Assembly: GCF_001282625.1 (NCBI RefSeq)
Contig: NZ_CTEJ01000001.1
Span: 1-64,000 of the forward strand
From: Lascolabacillus massiliensis
GTDB taxonomy: Bacteria > Bacteroidota > Bacteroidia > Bacteroidales > Dysgonomonadaceae
Direction: 5' to 3'
DNA length: 64,000 nucleotides
Shown: positions 1-8,730 of the stretch, piece after piece
Numbering within the stretch: position 1 is the first letter of the stretch
How the letters are laid out: every line of letters begins with the position of its first letter
Translations under genes and position numbers: made by a program
The notes under the pieces: model-generated
The model's database searches: none
What the model saw: only the letters and a program-made list of their open reading frames with translations
Told to the model about the DNA's origin: nothing

Positions 1-30
1 TAAAAAAGGTTGCCAGACAGCAACCTATTT
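1..30 (-). terminator. Intrinsic terminator of the M24 peptidase gene
   Basis: A 7-bp perfect stem (7-13 with 20-26) with a 6-nt loop. Read on the minus strand it is followed by a run of six T, directly downstream of the minus-strand gene ending at 61. Confidence 0.75.
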
Positions 31-60
31 ACAAATAAGCTTAAAGTAGAGTATCTAGGA

Positions 61-1233
61 TCAATTTAATACTATTAATTCTTCTTCAAACTTTGTAATA
101 TTTTCAATACTATCATGGTGAACAATATAGGTGTTTTCTATTCCAACTGCACCTATGTTCGGAAGAACGAACTTAGGCTCCAGGGCAAAAGCCATTCCAG
201 ATTCGAGAGTTTCATTTGAACGAGGAGTAATTACAGGGGGTTCATTTATTTCAAGACCTACACCATGACCAATAAACTTAGCTTGTTGAACTGTCCCCAT
301 AAAATATTTTTGTAAACCGTTTGAATTGACTATATCCTCTGCAATAGAGTAGATATCCGAACAAAGTAATCCTGCTTTAGCTTGTTTTTTGACCTCATTA
401 TGAATTTCAATTGAAATCGAATGAGCTTTATATGCTATGTCAGGAGCATGTTCAATGACAAAGGTTCGACTCATATCATCCATATAGGGTTTATAATTAC
501 CAGCCATGTCTACCATTAATGTTGTACCAGGTTTAAGTATAGTTCCATTTGCACCTAAAGGAAGCAAAGGAGAGATACCTTTCCCCCCTAATGCATAATC
601 ATAAGGTGAAGCCGACTGTGCATTGTTTCCGGCAAGCATACTGCCCATAAAAATATCCATATTTTCACCATATGAACGGAATATTCCAATAGACCCATGA
701 AGTCTCATTTCTCTTTCTATTTCAATTTGCAATTGCAAGTCGCTCATCCCTTTGCGGTACAGAGATGGAATAAGTTTATAAACTTCACTGTGAATATCAG
801 CACATTCACGCATTTGATTTAGTTCTGATACACTTTTAATAGATCTGATTTTCCTGATAATATTTGATATATTAAGTAGTTCAGGCATTTCCAGTGCTGC
901 CTGTAGTCTGTTAGCTGCATTAAAAGTTAACTGATCGGCTTCAATAAAAACCCTTTTTGGAGATAGTAAACCTATTTCCTTCAGCAGGTCAGGAATTTGC
1001 TCAGGTTTACGGATAGTTATTATTCTATCATCAATTAGGTCTGAAGGACGTCTAACGAAGAGAATAGGTTCTCTTTCTTTTGTAATATACAGATATCCGT
1101 CAAAAATAAATCCACATAACCAATATTGATTAACTGAAGATGTAATGATGGCAGCATCTGCATTTTCTTTCCCTAATATGTTTTGAATTTTCTCAAACTT
1201 AAGTTGTGACTCTTCTTTCGCGAGTTTGTTCAT
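61..1233 (-). CDS. M24 family metallopeptidase (Xaa-Pro aminopeptidase-like)
   Basis: A 390-residue protein with the two-part creatinase/aminopeptidase P layout: an N-terminal domain (about 1-140) and a pita-bread catalytic domain. The metal-site motifs of M24 enzymes are visible: MVDMAG and YMDDMSRTF carry the two Asp ligands, GHGVGLEINEPP the His, ALEP and GIENTYIV the Glu ligands. It lacks a signal peptide, so it is probably cytosolic and trims X-Pro peptides or a related substrate; M24 sequence alone does not fix substrate. It is monocistronic: its own terminator lies at 7-26 and its own promoter at 1254-1286. The start ATG at 1233 lies about 15 nt after the predicted transcription start. 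Family certain, exact substrate not. Confidence 0.88.
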   Translation of the reverse strand: MNKLAKEESQLKFEKIQNILGKENADAAIITSSVNQYWLCGFIFDGYLYITKEREPILFVRRPSDLIDDRIITIRKPEQIPDLLKEIGLLSPKRVFIEADQLTFNAANRLQAALEMPELLNISNIIRKIRSIKSVSELNQMRECADIHSEVYKLIPSLYRKGMSDLQLQIEIEREMRLHGSIGIFRSYGENMDIFMGSMLAGNNAQSASPYDYALGGKGISPLLPLGANGTILKPGTTLMVDMAGNYKPYMDDMSRTFVIEHAPDIAYKAHSISIEIHNEVKKQAKAGLLCSDIYSIAEDIVNSNGLQKYFMGTVQQAKFIGHGVGLEINEPPVITPRSNETLESGMAFALEPKFVLPNIGAVGIENTYIVHHDSIENITKFEEELIVLN

Positions 1234-1253
1234 ATATCTATTGACTTTTATTT

Positions 1254-1286
1254 CAAATATACAACATAAAACAATAACAACTCAAT
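1254..1286 (-). promoter_or_regulatory. Bacteroidetes-type promoter for the M24 gene
   Basis: On the minus strand TATATTTG (1254-1261) matches the -7 consensus TAnnTTTG exactly; ATTG (1283-1286) sits 21 bp upstream as a -33 element. It would give a leader of about 15 nt. Confidence 0.5.
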
Positions 1287-1344
1287 CAATACAGTTTTAC
1301 ATCCTCCGTTTTTATCTAAAAAATATTAATCACATATACCAAGG

Positions 1345-1376
1345 TTTCCCATTCAAAATAAATTGCTATATCTTTA
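1345..1376 (+). promoter_or_regulatory. Possible promoter of the sigma54-type response regulator
   Basis: TTTC (1345-1348), 20 bp, then TATCTTTA (1369-1376), one mismatch in each element to TTTG and TAnnTTTG. Predicted leader is about 28 nt to the GTG start. Confidence 0.35.
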
Positions 1377-1410
1377 CGAAAAGATAATTGGGGTGTAGAT
1401 TTACAACAAA

Positions 1411-2796
1411 GTGTACGGAAAGATATTAATAGTAGAAGATGATCGCTCCTTTGGGACCATGTTATTAAAATGGTTCGAAAGAAATGGTATTACAGCAACA
1501 TTGTGTAATGGGATGTTATCTGCACAGGAAAAACTGTCAGAATCAGAAACATTTGATATTGTGTTGTCTGATCTTCGTTTGCCTGATGGTGACGGGATTA
1601 TGTTGTTGTCGTGGCTTAAAAAGGAAAAGATATCGATTCCTGTTATAATAATGACCGGATATGGTGAAATTCAAACAGCTGTATCTGCAATAAAACTAGG
1701 AGCATTTGATTTTTTAGAAAAACCTATTAATCCCTCTCTATTAACACAAAAAATTAAATCTGCATTTGAATCAGTAAGAGATAGCAAGAATACAGCTACA
1801 AAAAGTACAGCCGATACAAAGTCGACAGATACACAAGCCAGAAAGAGGTTTAGCGAAACTGGAGTAAAAATTGTAGTTGGGAGAAGTACTTTATCAAAAC
1901 AGATGTACTCATATATTGATCTGGTTGCTCCCACTCAGATGTCAGTAATGATTGTAGGTGAAAGCGGTACAGGCAAAGAGCATGTTGCCAGAATGATACA
2001 TGAAAGAAGTACAAGAGCAAATGCCCCTTTTGTTGCTGTTGATTGCGGTAGTCTGTCAACCGAACTTGCACCCAGTGAATTATTTGGGCATAAGAAAGGA
2101 TCATTTACTTCTGCTATTGAGGACAAAACAGGTTTTTTCCGAGATGCCAATGGCGGAACTCTGTTTTTGGATGAAGTGGGCAATTTGCCAAATGGAGTAC
2201 AAATGCAGATGTTAAGATCACTTCAGGAGAAAAGGATTCGTTCCATAGGAACTTCTTTAGATATTGATGTTGATGTAAGAATAATAACAGCTACAAATGA
2301 GAATTTGGAGTTAGCAATATCAGAAGGAAAGTTCAGAGAAGATCTATATCATCGTTTAAATGAATTCATGATTAGGGTTCCTTCACTTCGAGAATGTGTA
2401 GAAGACATTAAGCTTTATGCCGAGCATTTCAGGGAAGAAGCAAATATAGAGCTTGATAAAAATGTCAGGTATATCTCTGATGATGCAATGGAAATGCTTG
2501 AGCGTTATGACTGGCCCGGCAATTTAAGAGAACTTCGTAATGTAATCAGACGCTCAGTGCTTTTTAGTTCAAATGATGAAATAACATTAGAAAACCTGCC
2601 CATTCTCACACAATCAGTACAAGAAATAGATAATAACATCGATATCGCACTTTTTCCCAAACCGGAAAATGAAAAAGAAAAAATAATTACCGCTCTTAAG
2701 AAGACTAATGGGAATAAATCAAAAGCTGCAATATTGCTTAATATTGACCGGAAAACATTATATAATAAAATCCACCTTTATAATATCGACTTATAA
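1411..2796 (+). CDS. Sigma54-type response regulator (NtrC family)
   Basis: 461 residues, GTG start. A receiver domain (about 3-120) has the acidic pair D10/D11, phosphoacceptor D54 in VLSDLRLPDG, T82 and K104. An AAA+ domain (about 155-385) has Walker A GESGTGKE (183-190) and Walker B TLFLDEVGNL (250-259). A C-terminal Fis-type helix-turn-helix (about 425-461) follows. In this family the protein is phosphorylated by a sensor kinase and remodels RNA polymerase-sigma54. The loop that touches sigma54, normally GAFTGA, reads GSFTSA (230-235), a conservative variant. The hybrid kinase gene is convergent and its stop codon overlaps this one, so that kinase is the likely partner (inference). The exact target genes are unknown. 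No better in-frame ATG exists upstream; the receiver begins right at the GTG. Confidence 0.9.
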   Translation: MYGKILIVEDDRSFGTMLLKWFERNGITATLCNGMLSAQEKLSESETFDIVLSDLRLPDGDGIMLLSWLKKEKISIPVIIMTGYGEIQTAVSAIKLGAFDFLEKPINPSLLTQKIKSAFESVRDSKNTATKSTADTKSTDTQARKRFSETGVKIVVGRSTLSKQMYSYIDLVAPTQMSVMIVGESGTGKEHVARMIHERSTRANAPFVAVDCGSLSTELAPSELFGHKKGSFTSAIEDKTGFFRDANGGTLFLDEVGNLPNGVQMQMLRSLQEKRIRSIGTSLDIDVDVRIITATNENLELAISEGKFREDLYHRLNEFMIRVPSLRECVEDIKLYAEHFREEANIELDKNVRYISDDAMEMLERYDWPGNLRELRNVIRRSVLFSSNDEITLENLPILTQSVQEIDNNIDIALFPKPENEKEKIITALKKTNGNKSKAAILLNIDRKTLYNKIHLYNIDL

Positions 2797-5277
2797 ATAG
2801 TATTTTCTCACATTTTCAGTAAAATCTTCTATCATTTTTACTGTTTCTGTCAATTCTTTTTTCCAATTCGGATATTCAGACTCATCCCCATTTTTAAGTT
2901 TATCCATTTTACGGAGATTAGTACATAGATATTCAGCATCAAGCTGACTCAGAAAAGGATGTATTTTATGACAAATCTTCTGAGCTTCCTTAAAATCACC
3001 TTTCTCTATAAGTTGAGTAAGGTTTTCGGTCTCAGCTGATGACGATTGCACAAATACAGACAGCACATTTTTAATATATTCAGTATCATTGCCAAACATT
3101 GATACAAGTCCCGGAAACTGCTCTTCTATAGACTCTCCGTTAAAATTATTGTCAGATGATATTTTCTCCTTACCATTAATGTTATCAATAGACTCCTCTT
3201 TACCAGGTTCTCCGGAAAGAACCTTAAGAAGTCGGCTCATCTGAATAGGTTTACCAACAAAACCTGTGAATCCTTCATCTTTTGCCTTCTGTTTAGAATA
3301 TTCATCATTCGCAGTCATCAGCCAAACAGGTATTTTTTCATCCCTTTCCCTAATCTCTTTAAGTATCTCTGAACCAGTAACATTTACCATCTGCATATCA
3401 GTAAATACAATATCAAATGAAGAAACTAATCGAATAAAACCTTTTATATCACGAGTATTACTGCAAAGTTTTACCTTAAATCCCTTCTGTGTAAGAAATT
3501 CTCGAATCATATTTCCCAATGATATATCATCCTCGAAAATTAAAATTTTGCTGTAAATATTGTTATTTACATAAGTGTTGATTTCACTGTTGGAATCTTC
3601 TGGTATAAAATCAGTTATATGTTTTAATGGCAATTTAATTGATACAACAGTTCCCTTACCTTTTTCTGAAGAAATATTTACATCCCCGTTCAATGAATTT
3701 GTCAATCCCTTGGTAACATACAAACCAAAGCCACTTCCTTCTGCTTTTAAGGGATTATTTGTTCTGGAGAAAGGTTTGAAGATCTTCTGAAGATCATTTT
3801 TATCAATTCCTACACCAGTATCAGAAATTGTGAAGACAAGCATACCCTCTTTCTCTTGAACGAGTTCGATATCAACACGTCCTTTCAACGTATATTTAAC
3901 AGCGTTGGAGATAACATTTGTCAAAATCTGCTTCAGGATAGTATAGTCAGTTTCAACATAATATGGAGAATTTAACCAGTTGTCAAAATTCAACTGGATG
4001 TTTTTGTCATCAGTAAGTGGACGAAACATATTCAAAATATCCTGAACAAGCTCGATTAAATTAAAAGTACTTTTTTGCAGAGAAGCAGTTTTCTGTTCAA
4101 GACGAGAAAACTCCAGTAGATTTGTAAGCATACTTAAGATATGCCTACCCGAATTCAGTGCTGATTTTAATTGCCTTTTTCTTGCCTCCTGTTTTTCCTC
4201 AGAGTCCCAAATCTCCATGTATCCCATGATAGAGCTTAAAGGTGTTTTAATATCATGTGATACTGATAAAAGTAGTTTGTGACGACTCTCTATCAACTCT
4301 TCAGTAAGCTTCTTTTCTTTAGAAAGTTCTATTCTCGCTCTCTTACCTTTTCTTAAATCATCCGTAATAAAGAATATAATAATCAGGATTAATAAGATAG
4401 AAATTGCCCCAACCGTAATAGCAAACATGAATATCTTTTGAGTCAGCATCTCACTACTGTCAGTTCCCCGCTGAGCCGTTTGTATAGCCTCATTATAGAA
4501 CTGTGCAATCAGTTTAGAAATATTAAGTGAAATACTTTGTTCAGCCAGTACCAGCTCACGAACCTGCCTTTCAATTCTCTCCATCTGATTCAAATATGTT
4601 CTTGAAGCCTCCTCTGTTATACCTTTCAAATCGGCATACATCAAAGTATCAACCCTTGTTTCTGCTCTGGCTTCCTTTTCTGTATGAGTTATATTTATAG
4701 TTGTGTCAGGTTCGAATTTTGGATTAAAAAGATGAGACAATCTACTCCAGAAGTCCCTCCGCTCACGGTGTACAATTGTAGTATCGCTACTGGTTGTAAC
4801 AATAACAGTATCTTTTATTACAGGCTCTATTGTCTCTATTTTCCTGTCAAGTTCAATCAGCGGACTCTGAGATCTGAATTGTCCAATCAGTCTTTTTACA
4901 ATTAAGTTTTTCTCATTCAATAGCGAATCTATATCTTCAAGCAAAGCACTTTGGTCACTCTCAGGAGAAATTCCTTTAATTATCTCAATTTGTTCAGTAA
5001 TATCATGAGTAATTGAATCATACTGTTGCTGGTAAACCCTACGCGGCGAAACAAGATACCTGTTTAAAATATCTTGTGCATTTTGTATAGATACAATTAA
5101 ATGGTTACTATAAAGCAGTATCCTGTAAGAATTGTCCATCTCCACCTTTTGAGCATCGATATTCTTCTTTAGCATTCTTGAATAGACAAATAAACCACTA
5201 AAAAAAAGGAGTACTACAAGGAAAATCAGTCCAATCTTAAATGTAATCCGTTGTTCAGGAGTCTTTTCTGATTTCAT
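2791..5277 (-). CDS. Hybrid sensor histidine kinase with receiver and HPt domains
   Basis: 828 residues. Membrane segment about 12-33, a mostly helical periplasmic sensor of about 250 residues, second membrane segment about 282-305, then cytoplasmic HisKA with phospho-His H341 (SHDIKTPLSS), a HATPase with N box (NVISNAVKYT), G1 (DTGVGI) and G2 (GSGFGL), a receiver with D627 (VFTDMQM), and a C-terminal HPt with H770 (ICHKIHPF). This is a complete phosphorelay in one chain, His-Asp-His, which would need a separate final receiver; the convergent NtrC-like regulator supplies one. The periplasmic sensor has no recognised ligand domain. The gene reads toward the regulator and both stop within one TTATAA palindrome. 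It has its own promoter at 5310-5341. Confidence 0.9.
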   Translation of the reverse strand: MKSEKTPEQRITFKIGLIFLVVLLFFSGLFVYSRMLKKNIDAQKVEMDNSYRILLYSNHLIVSIQNAQDILNRYLVSPRRVYQQQYDSITHDITEQIEIIKGISPESDQSALLEDIDSLLNEKNLIVKRLIGQFRSQSPLIELDRKIETIEPVIKDTVIVTTSSDTTIVHRERRDFWSRLSHLFNPKFEPDTTINITHTEKEARAETRVDTLMYADLKGITEEASRTYLNQMERIERQVRELVLAEQSISLNISKLIAQFYNEAIQTAQRGTDSSEMLTQKIFMFAITVGAISILLILIIIFFITDDLRKGKRARIELSKEKKLTEELIESRHKLLLSVSHDIKTPLSSIMGYMEIWDSEEKQEARKRQLKSALNSGRHILSMLTNLLEFSRLEQKTASLQKSTFNLIELVQDILNMFRPLTDDKNIQLNFDNWLNSPYYVETDYTILKQILTNVISNAVKYTLKGRVDIELVQEKEGMLVFTISDTGVGIDKNDLQKIFKPFSRTNNPLKAEGSGFGLYVTKGLTNSLNGDVNISSEKGKGTVVSIKLPLKHITDFIPEDSNSEINTYVNNNIYSKILIFEDDISLGNMIREFLTQKGFKVKLCSNTRDIKGFIRLVSSFDIVFTDMQMVNVTGSEILKEIRERDEKIPVWLMTANDEYSKQKAKDEGFTGFVGKPIQMSRLLKVLSGEPGKEESIDNINGKEKISSDNNFNGESIEEQFPGLVSMFGNDTEYIKNVLSVFVQSSSAETENLTQLIEKGDFKEAQKICHKIHPFLSQLDAEYLCTNLRKMDKLKNGDESEYPNWKKELTETVKMIEDFTENVRKYYL

Positions 5278-5309
5278 CGACTACAATATTTCAAGCCTTA
5301 ATAATTTCT

Positions 5310-5341
5310 CAAATATACATCATATATTTTAAAGTGACAGA
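5310..5341 (-). promoter_or_regulatory. Promoter of the hybrid histidine kinase
   Basis: Minus-strand TATATTTG (5310-5317) is a perfect -7 element; TCTG (5338-5341) lies exactly 20 bp upstream, one mismatch to the -33 TTTG. Leader of about 27 nt to the ATG at 5277. Confidence 0.55.
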
Positions 5342-5360
5342 AACTAAGAAAAACAATAAA

Positions 5361-5429
5361 GTGTGTATTTACACACAACAATTGTGGACAAATTCCACAT
5401 ATTCCACAAAAATTCCACACTCTTCCACT
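5361..5429. repeat. Inverted repeats and about 10-bp-phased ATTCCACA repeats in a divergent intergenic region
   Basis: The 318-bp gap 5278-5595 separates the divergent kinase and small-secreted-protein genes. It holds GTGTGTA-TT-TACACAC (5361-5376), TGTGGA-N5-TCCACA (5383-5399), then ATTCCACA at 5392, 5401 and 5412 and CTTCCACT at 5422, that is steps of 9, 11 and 10 bp on one DNA face. TTGTCCACA (5383-5391, minus strand) is one base from the DnaA box TTATCCACA. An 8-bp palindrome AGACGTCT lies at 5545-5552. Function unknown: protein-binding array, either an operator or an origin-type cluster. The rest of the gap shows nothing further except the kinase promoter. Confidence 0.6.
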
Positions 5430-5595
5430 AATCCATTTATTAGGCAGATTAAGTTTAATGATCAGTTATACAGTTTATTAGCGATTGATTTCAATGTCGA
5501 CTAAAACTTTTGTACGGAAATTGATAATAATATAGCAGACGAAGAGACGTCTATAAGTTTAGAAATAATTTAGTGTTCATTAATGTATTATTATT

Positions 5596-5961
5596 ATGAA
5601 AAAGGTATTTTTATTATTCGCATTAATCGCAGCTGTTTTCACAGTGACAAATTTAAACAGTGCAAATGCAACAGAAAAACCAGCCATTACCATTTCTTTA
5701 GAAGATGATGGTTTTGTAGATGTAAAATTAGAGGATTTAAATGAACAGGTTCAAGCTTCAATAAATGCATTGCTTGAGGAATATGATGTTCAGGCATTGA
5801 AATATAATTCAGAAAAGAAAGTTACGAAGGTATCACTTGTAAAGAAGGATGACCAAACAACTAAAGTTGTATATTTTGATGATTCTGGAAAAAAGAAAGA
5901 AAAAGAACAGAAAGAAACTGAACAGCTTGAACGAATGGAACAAGAACTTCCAACAGCTTAG
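5596..5961 (+). CDS. Small secreted protein of unknown function
   Basis: 121 residues with a clear Sec signal peptide (about 1-25, ending SANA) and no lipobox. The mature part is acidic then Lys/Glu-rich: an alpha-beta region (about 30-95) with alternating hydrophobic strands (KVTKVSLVKK, KVVYFDD) that faintly resembles PepSY-like small domains, and a charged tail rich in KE and EQ. It resembles short uncharacterised Bacteroidales exported proteins, but I cannot assign a function. It is monocistronic, transcribed away from the kinase, and followed by a weak hairpin at 5980. The adjacent phased repeats may control it, which would link it to the neighbouring two-component pair (inference). Confidence 0.75.
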   Translation: MKKVFLLFALIAAVFTVTNLNSANATEKPAITISLEDDGFVDVKLEDLNEQVQASINALLEEYDVQALKYNSEKKVTKVSLVKKDDQTTKVVYFDDSGKKKEKEQKETEQLERMEQELPTA

Positions 5962-5979
5962 ATAACAGACAATAAATAT

Positions 5980-5999
5980 ATAACAGTTTTGTTATTTTA
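5980..5999 (+). terminator. Weak terminator after the small secreted protein
   Basis: ATAACA-GTTT-TGTTAT stem (5980-5995) followed by a few T. Short AT-only stem, so doubtful. Confidence 0.3.
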
Positions 6000-6112
6000 A
6001 AAAGCTGAAATACACACACAACCTAAAAGGTAATTAAGGGAACAAACTACACTATCGCACCTCTTTATTTTACCTGGTCTGTTTACTCTACTTTTTAAGA
6101 CCAAGGATAAAC

Positions 6113-6162
6113 AATAGCCTTCTTAAATGAGATATTTAGGAGGGCTATTTCTCTTTTTATTT
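6113..6162 (+). terminator. Strong intrinsic terminator without an obvious gene in front
   Basis: A 16-position stem (6113-6128 with 6134-6149, G-T pairs at two sites, loop GAGAT) followed on the plus strand by a T-rich tract (6150-6162). A second possible hairpin, TGGTCT (6075-6080) with AGACCA (6098-6103), lies just upstream. The hairpin may be the real end of the 5596 transcript or of a small RNA. Confidence 0.6.
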
Positions 6163-6249
6163 GTATATCATCAGAATATAATCTGATTATTATTTAGGTA
6201 TAAAACTAAAAGGATAATATATACCGAGTATAAAAAGAATATAAGATTT

Positions 6250-7017
6250 CTAGGAATTCCAAATTTCCCAGGCAGCCAGAGCTTGCAGCTCCAGCATCTC
6301 CTGTCCATTCTTTATTGAGGCGCCAATCTCTTTTCCTTTCTTCAGGAACAATGTTTCCTCAGGATTATATACAAGATCATAAAGTATATGGCCCGGAGTC
6401 AGATATTTATAAGGGATGTCAGGGCATGAGTTGATATCAGGAAAAGTGCCAACAGGTGATGCGTTAACAATAATATTGTATGTACTCATTACTTCTTGCG
6501 AAAGATCGTTATAGCTCATCACTCTCCCTTTTATGGCTTTGTTCTTACTACTACGGGACACATAAGACCATTCAATATCAATATCAGTGAGAACTTGCGA
6601 AACAGCTTTAGATGCACCACCAGTGCCAAGAATAAGAGCCTTATGATCAATGCCGGGTTTTAATAAAGGCAGTAGAGAATCTCTGAAGCCAATATAATCT
6701 GTATTATAGCCAGTGAGTTCATAGAAATACATATCTCCCGGTTTACGCAACACTTTAATCACATTTACAGCACCAATCTTTTCTGCTTCATCTGAAATAT
6801 TATTAAGAAATGGTATAACTTTCTCTTTATAAGGGATAGTTACATTCAAACCCTTCAGATGTTGATTAAACAGAATTACACGACGTATTTCAAGAATATC
6901 CTCTATCTCAAAATTCAAATATTCCGCTTCAATACCCTCTTTTCTGAACTTTTCTGTAAAAAAACCAGCTGAAAAAGAGTGTTTCAGCGGAAATCCAATC
7001 AGTCCATACGTATCCAT
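6250..7017 (-). CDS. aroE: Shikimate dehydrogenase
   Basis: Reduces 3-dehydroshikimate to shikimate with NADPH in the chorismate pathway. 255 residues, slightly shorter than the usual about 270. The substrate-binding HSFS, the catalytic Lys in NVTIPYKEKV, the catalytic Asp in GYNTDYIGF, and the NADP-loop GTGGASKAV are all present, and the C-terminal end MLELQALAAWEIW is typical. It ends a five-gene minus-strand run (purF-like, phoH, purC, ubiE, aroE), with 6 bp between it and ubiE. Chorismate from this pathway feeds MenF of the men operon. No clear terminator is seen after the stop on this strand. Confidence 0.95.
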   Translation of the reverse strand: MDTYGLIGFPLKHSFSAGFFTEKFRKEGIEAEYLNFEIEDILEIRRVILFNQHLKGLNVTIPYKEKVIPFLNNISDEAEKIGAVNVIKVLRKPGDMYFYELTGYNTDYIGFRDSLLPLLKPGIDHKALILGTGGASKAVSQVLTDIDIEWSYVSRSSKNKAIKGRVMSYNDLSQEVMSTYNIIVNASPVGTFPDINSCPDIPYKYLTPGHILYDLVYNPEETLFLKKGKEIGASIKNGQEMLELQALAAWEIWNS

Positions 7018-7023
7018 TTACTC

Positions 7024-7761
7024 CTACTTTTCTGCAATATAAATTGTTGTAATACCCAGTGTTAACCTTCTAAGACGAATATTTGTAAAACCATTTTTTT
7101 TCAGAATAAGCATCATGTTTCTGCCCTGAGGAAAAGCACCGATTGAAGCCGGCAGATACTCATAAGCCTTTTGCTCAGTGGTGAACAGACCCGAAAACAG
7201 AGGCACCACATTGTTTGTATAAAATTTATGCAGATCCTTCATTGGCGATTTTTCAGGTGTTGTAAGTTCAATAAAAACAAAAACGCCTCCTGGTTTTAAT
7301 ACCCGCAACACCTCCGAGAAACTTTTATCGATATCTTCAAAGTTGCGAACACCAAAAGCTGCAATTGCAGCATCAAATGTATTATCAGAAAAAGTCATTT
7401 CTGCACAATCCTGATTCTCAAAAGAGATTACATTTTCATACCCTTTAGCCTTAACCTTTTCCACACCTACAGCCATCATACCAACAGATATATCTACAGC
7501 TGTTATCTTTTCAGGTTTAAGAATTTTATTTGCTAGAATGGCAAAATCTCCTGTTCCGGTGGCTATATCCAGTATATGAGAGTGAGGATATTTTTTTAAT
7601 ACTCCCAGAGCTTCACGTCTCCAGTAATCATCTATTCCTAATGAGAGTATTCTGTTTAGTTTGTCATAATTAGGTGCCACAAGATCAAACATCTGAGTCA
7701 CCTGCTCCTTTTTTGGTTTATCAGAATCATATGGAGTTACTGATTCTACTTTGTAATTCAT
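7024..7761 (-). CDS. ubiE: Demethylmenaquinone methyltransferase
   Basis: Last step of menaquinone synthesis: SAM-dependent methylation of demethylmenaquinone (also called MenG). 245 residues, normal length. Family N-terminal signature [21 protein letters not shown]-type region (about 28-47, key residues YDxxN and D-W), SAM loop [11 protein letters not shown], and post-motif GVRNFED. The start overlaps the purC stop by 4 nt (ATGA), so the two are translationally coupled. It sits 16 kb from the rest of the men genes, which is common in Bacteroidales. Ubiquinone is not made in this phylum, so the menaquinone role is favoured. Confidence 0.93.
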   Translation of the reverse strand: MNYKVESVTPYDSDKPKKEQVTQMFDLVAPNYDKLNRILSLGIDDYWRREALGVLKKYPHSHILDIATGTGDFAILANKILKPEKITAVDISVGMMAVGVEKVKAKGYENVISFENQDCAEMTFSDNTFDAAIAAFGVRNFEDIDKSFSEVLRVLKPGGVFVFIELTTPEKSPMKDLHKFYTNNVVPLFSGLFTTEQKAYEYLPASIGAFPQGRNMMLILKKNGFTNIRLRRLTLGITTIYIAEK

Positions 7762-8699
7762 TTTTCCAAGAATTTGATTACATGGTTTTCAATACGAGCT
7801 TCAAGATCTTTTGTATCAGCTTTTATAAATTTCTCACCAACTATTTTTTCATATAACTCAATATATCTCTCTGATACACTTAAGCAATACTCTTCACTCA
7901 TCTCGGGTACCTTCTGTCCCTCTTGACCCTGAAACCCATTCTCCATTAGCCATTTGCGAACAAACTCCTTGGATAGCTGTTTTTGCTCTTCACCTTTCTG
8001 GAATCTTTCTTCATAACCATCACTGTAAAAGTAACGAGATGAATCAGGTGTATGAATTTCATCAATCAGATAAATCTTACCATCTTTTTTCCCGAATTCA
8101 TATTTTGTGTCCACCAAGATAAGTCCTTTCTCTTTGGCCATCTCTGTTCCACGTTTAAACAGTTCGTAAGTATATTTCTCGAGCTGTTCATAATCCTCCT
8201 TACTAACCAATCCCTGAGCAATTATTTCTTCTTTGGAGATATTTTCATCATGTCCCTCATCAGCCTTTGTTGTAGGAGTAATAATAGGTGTTTCGAACCT
8301 CTGATTTTCACGAAGACCTTCAGGCAGCTGTATGCCACAAATTGAACGAGCTCCTTTCTTATAATCACGCCATGCACTTCCGGTGATATATCCACGAATC
8401 ACCATCTCCACCTTAAATGGCTCACAACGAGTGCCAATAGTTACCATAGGATCTGGCGATGCAATTTTCCAGTTCGGTACAATATCTGAAGTGGCATCCA
8501 GAAACTTTGACGCAATTTGATTGAGAACCTGCCCCTTATATGGGATTCCTTTAGGTAACACAACATCAAAGGCAGAGATACGATCAGTTGCAATCATTAC
8601 CAGGATATCATCTCCAATACTATATACATCGCGTACTTTTCCGTGATAAAGGTTAGTTTGACCAGGAAAATTATAATTTGTATTTGTAAGGCTGTTCAT
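7758..8699 (-). CDS. purC: Phosphoribosylaminoimidazole-succinocarboxamide synthase
   Basis: Joins CAIR and aspartate with ATP in purine synthesis. 313 residues from the ATG at 8699, the long Bacteroidetes form (enterobacterial PurC is about 237). The N terminus [16 protein letters not shown], the ATDRISAFD motif, RGYITGSAW and [12 protein letters not shown] are diagnostic. A longer reading from 8720 adds MIKKRNN, which relatives lack, so the later Met is preferred. It overlaps ubiE by 4 nt and follows phoH by 31 bp. Confidence 0.95.
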   Translation of the reverse strand: MNSLTNTNYNFPGQTNLYHGKVRDVYSIGDDILVMIATDRISAFDVVLPKGIPYKGQVLNQIASKFLDATSDIVPNWKIASPDPMVTIGTRCEPFKVEMVIRGYITGSAWRDYKKGARSICGIQLPEGLRENQRFETPIITPTTKADEGHDENISKEEIIAQGLVSKEDYEQLEKYTYELFKRGTEMAKEKGLILVDTKYEFGKKDGKIYLIDEIHTPDSSRYFYSDGYEERFQKGEEQKQLSKEFVRKWLMENGFQGQEGQKVPEMSEEYCLSVSERYIELYEKIVGEKFIKADTKDLEARIENHVIKFLEK

Positions 8700-8730
8700 A
8701 TTATTTCTTTTTTTAATCAATTTCTAATTT

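Noticed and set aside
5392-5429. CRISPR-like or satellite repeat
   Set aside because: Units are 8 bp with 1-3-bp spacers, far too short and irregular for CRISPR; phasing fits protein binding better.
5430-5595. Sigma54 (-24/-12) promoter for the small secreted protein
   Set aside because: No GG-N10-GC arrangement was found upstream of 5596, so regulation by the neighbouring NtrC-like protein through sigma54 is not supported.
7758-8720. purC starting at 8720
   Set aside because: The extra MIKKRNN is absent from the family start, and a good ATG with the usual N terminus lies at 8699.
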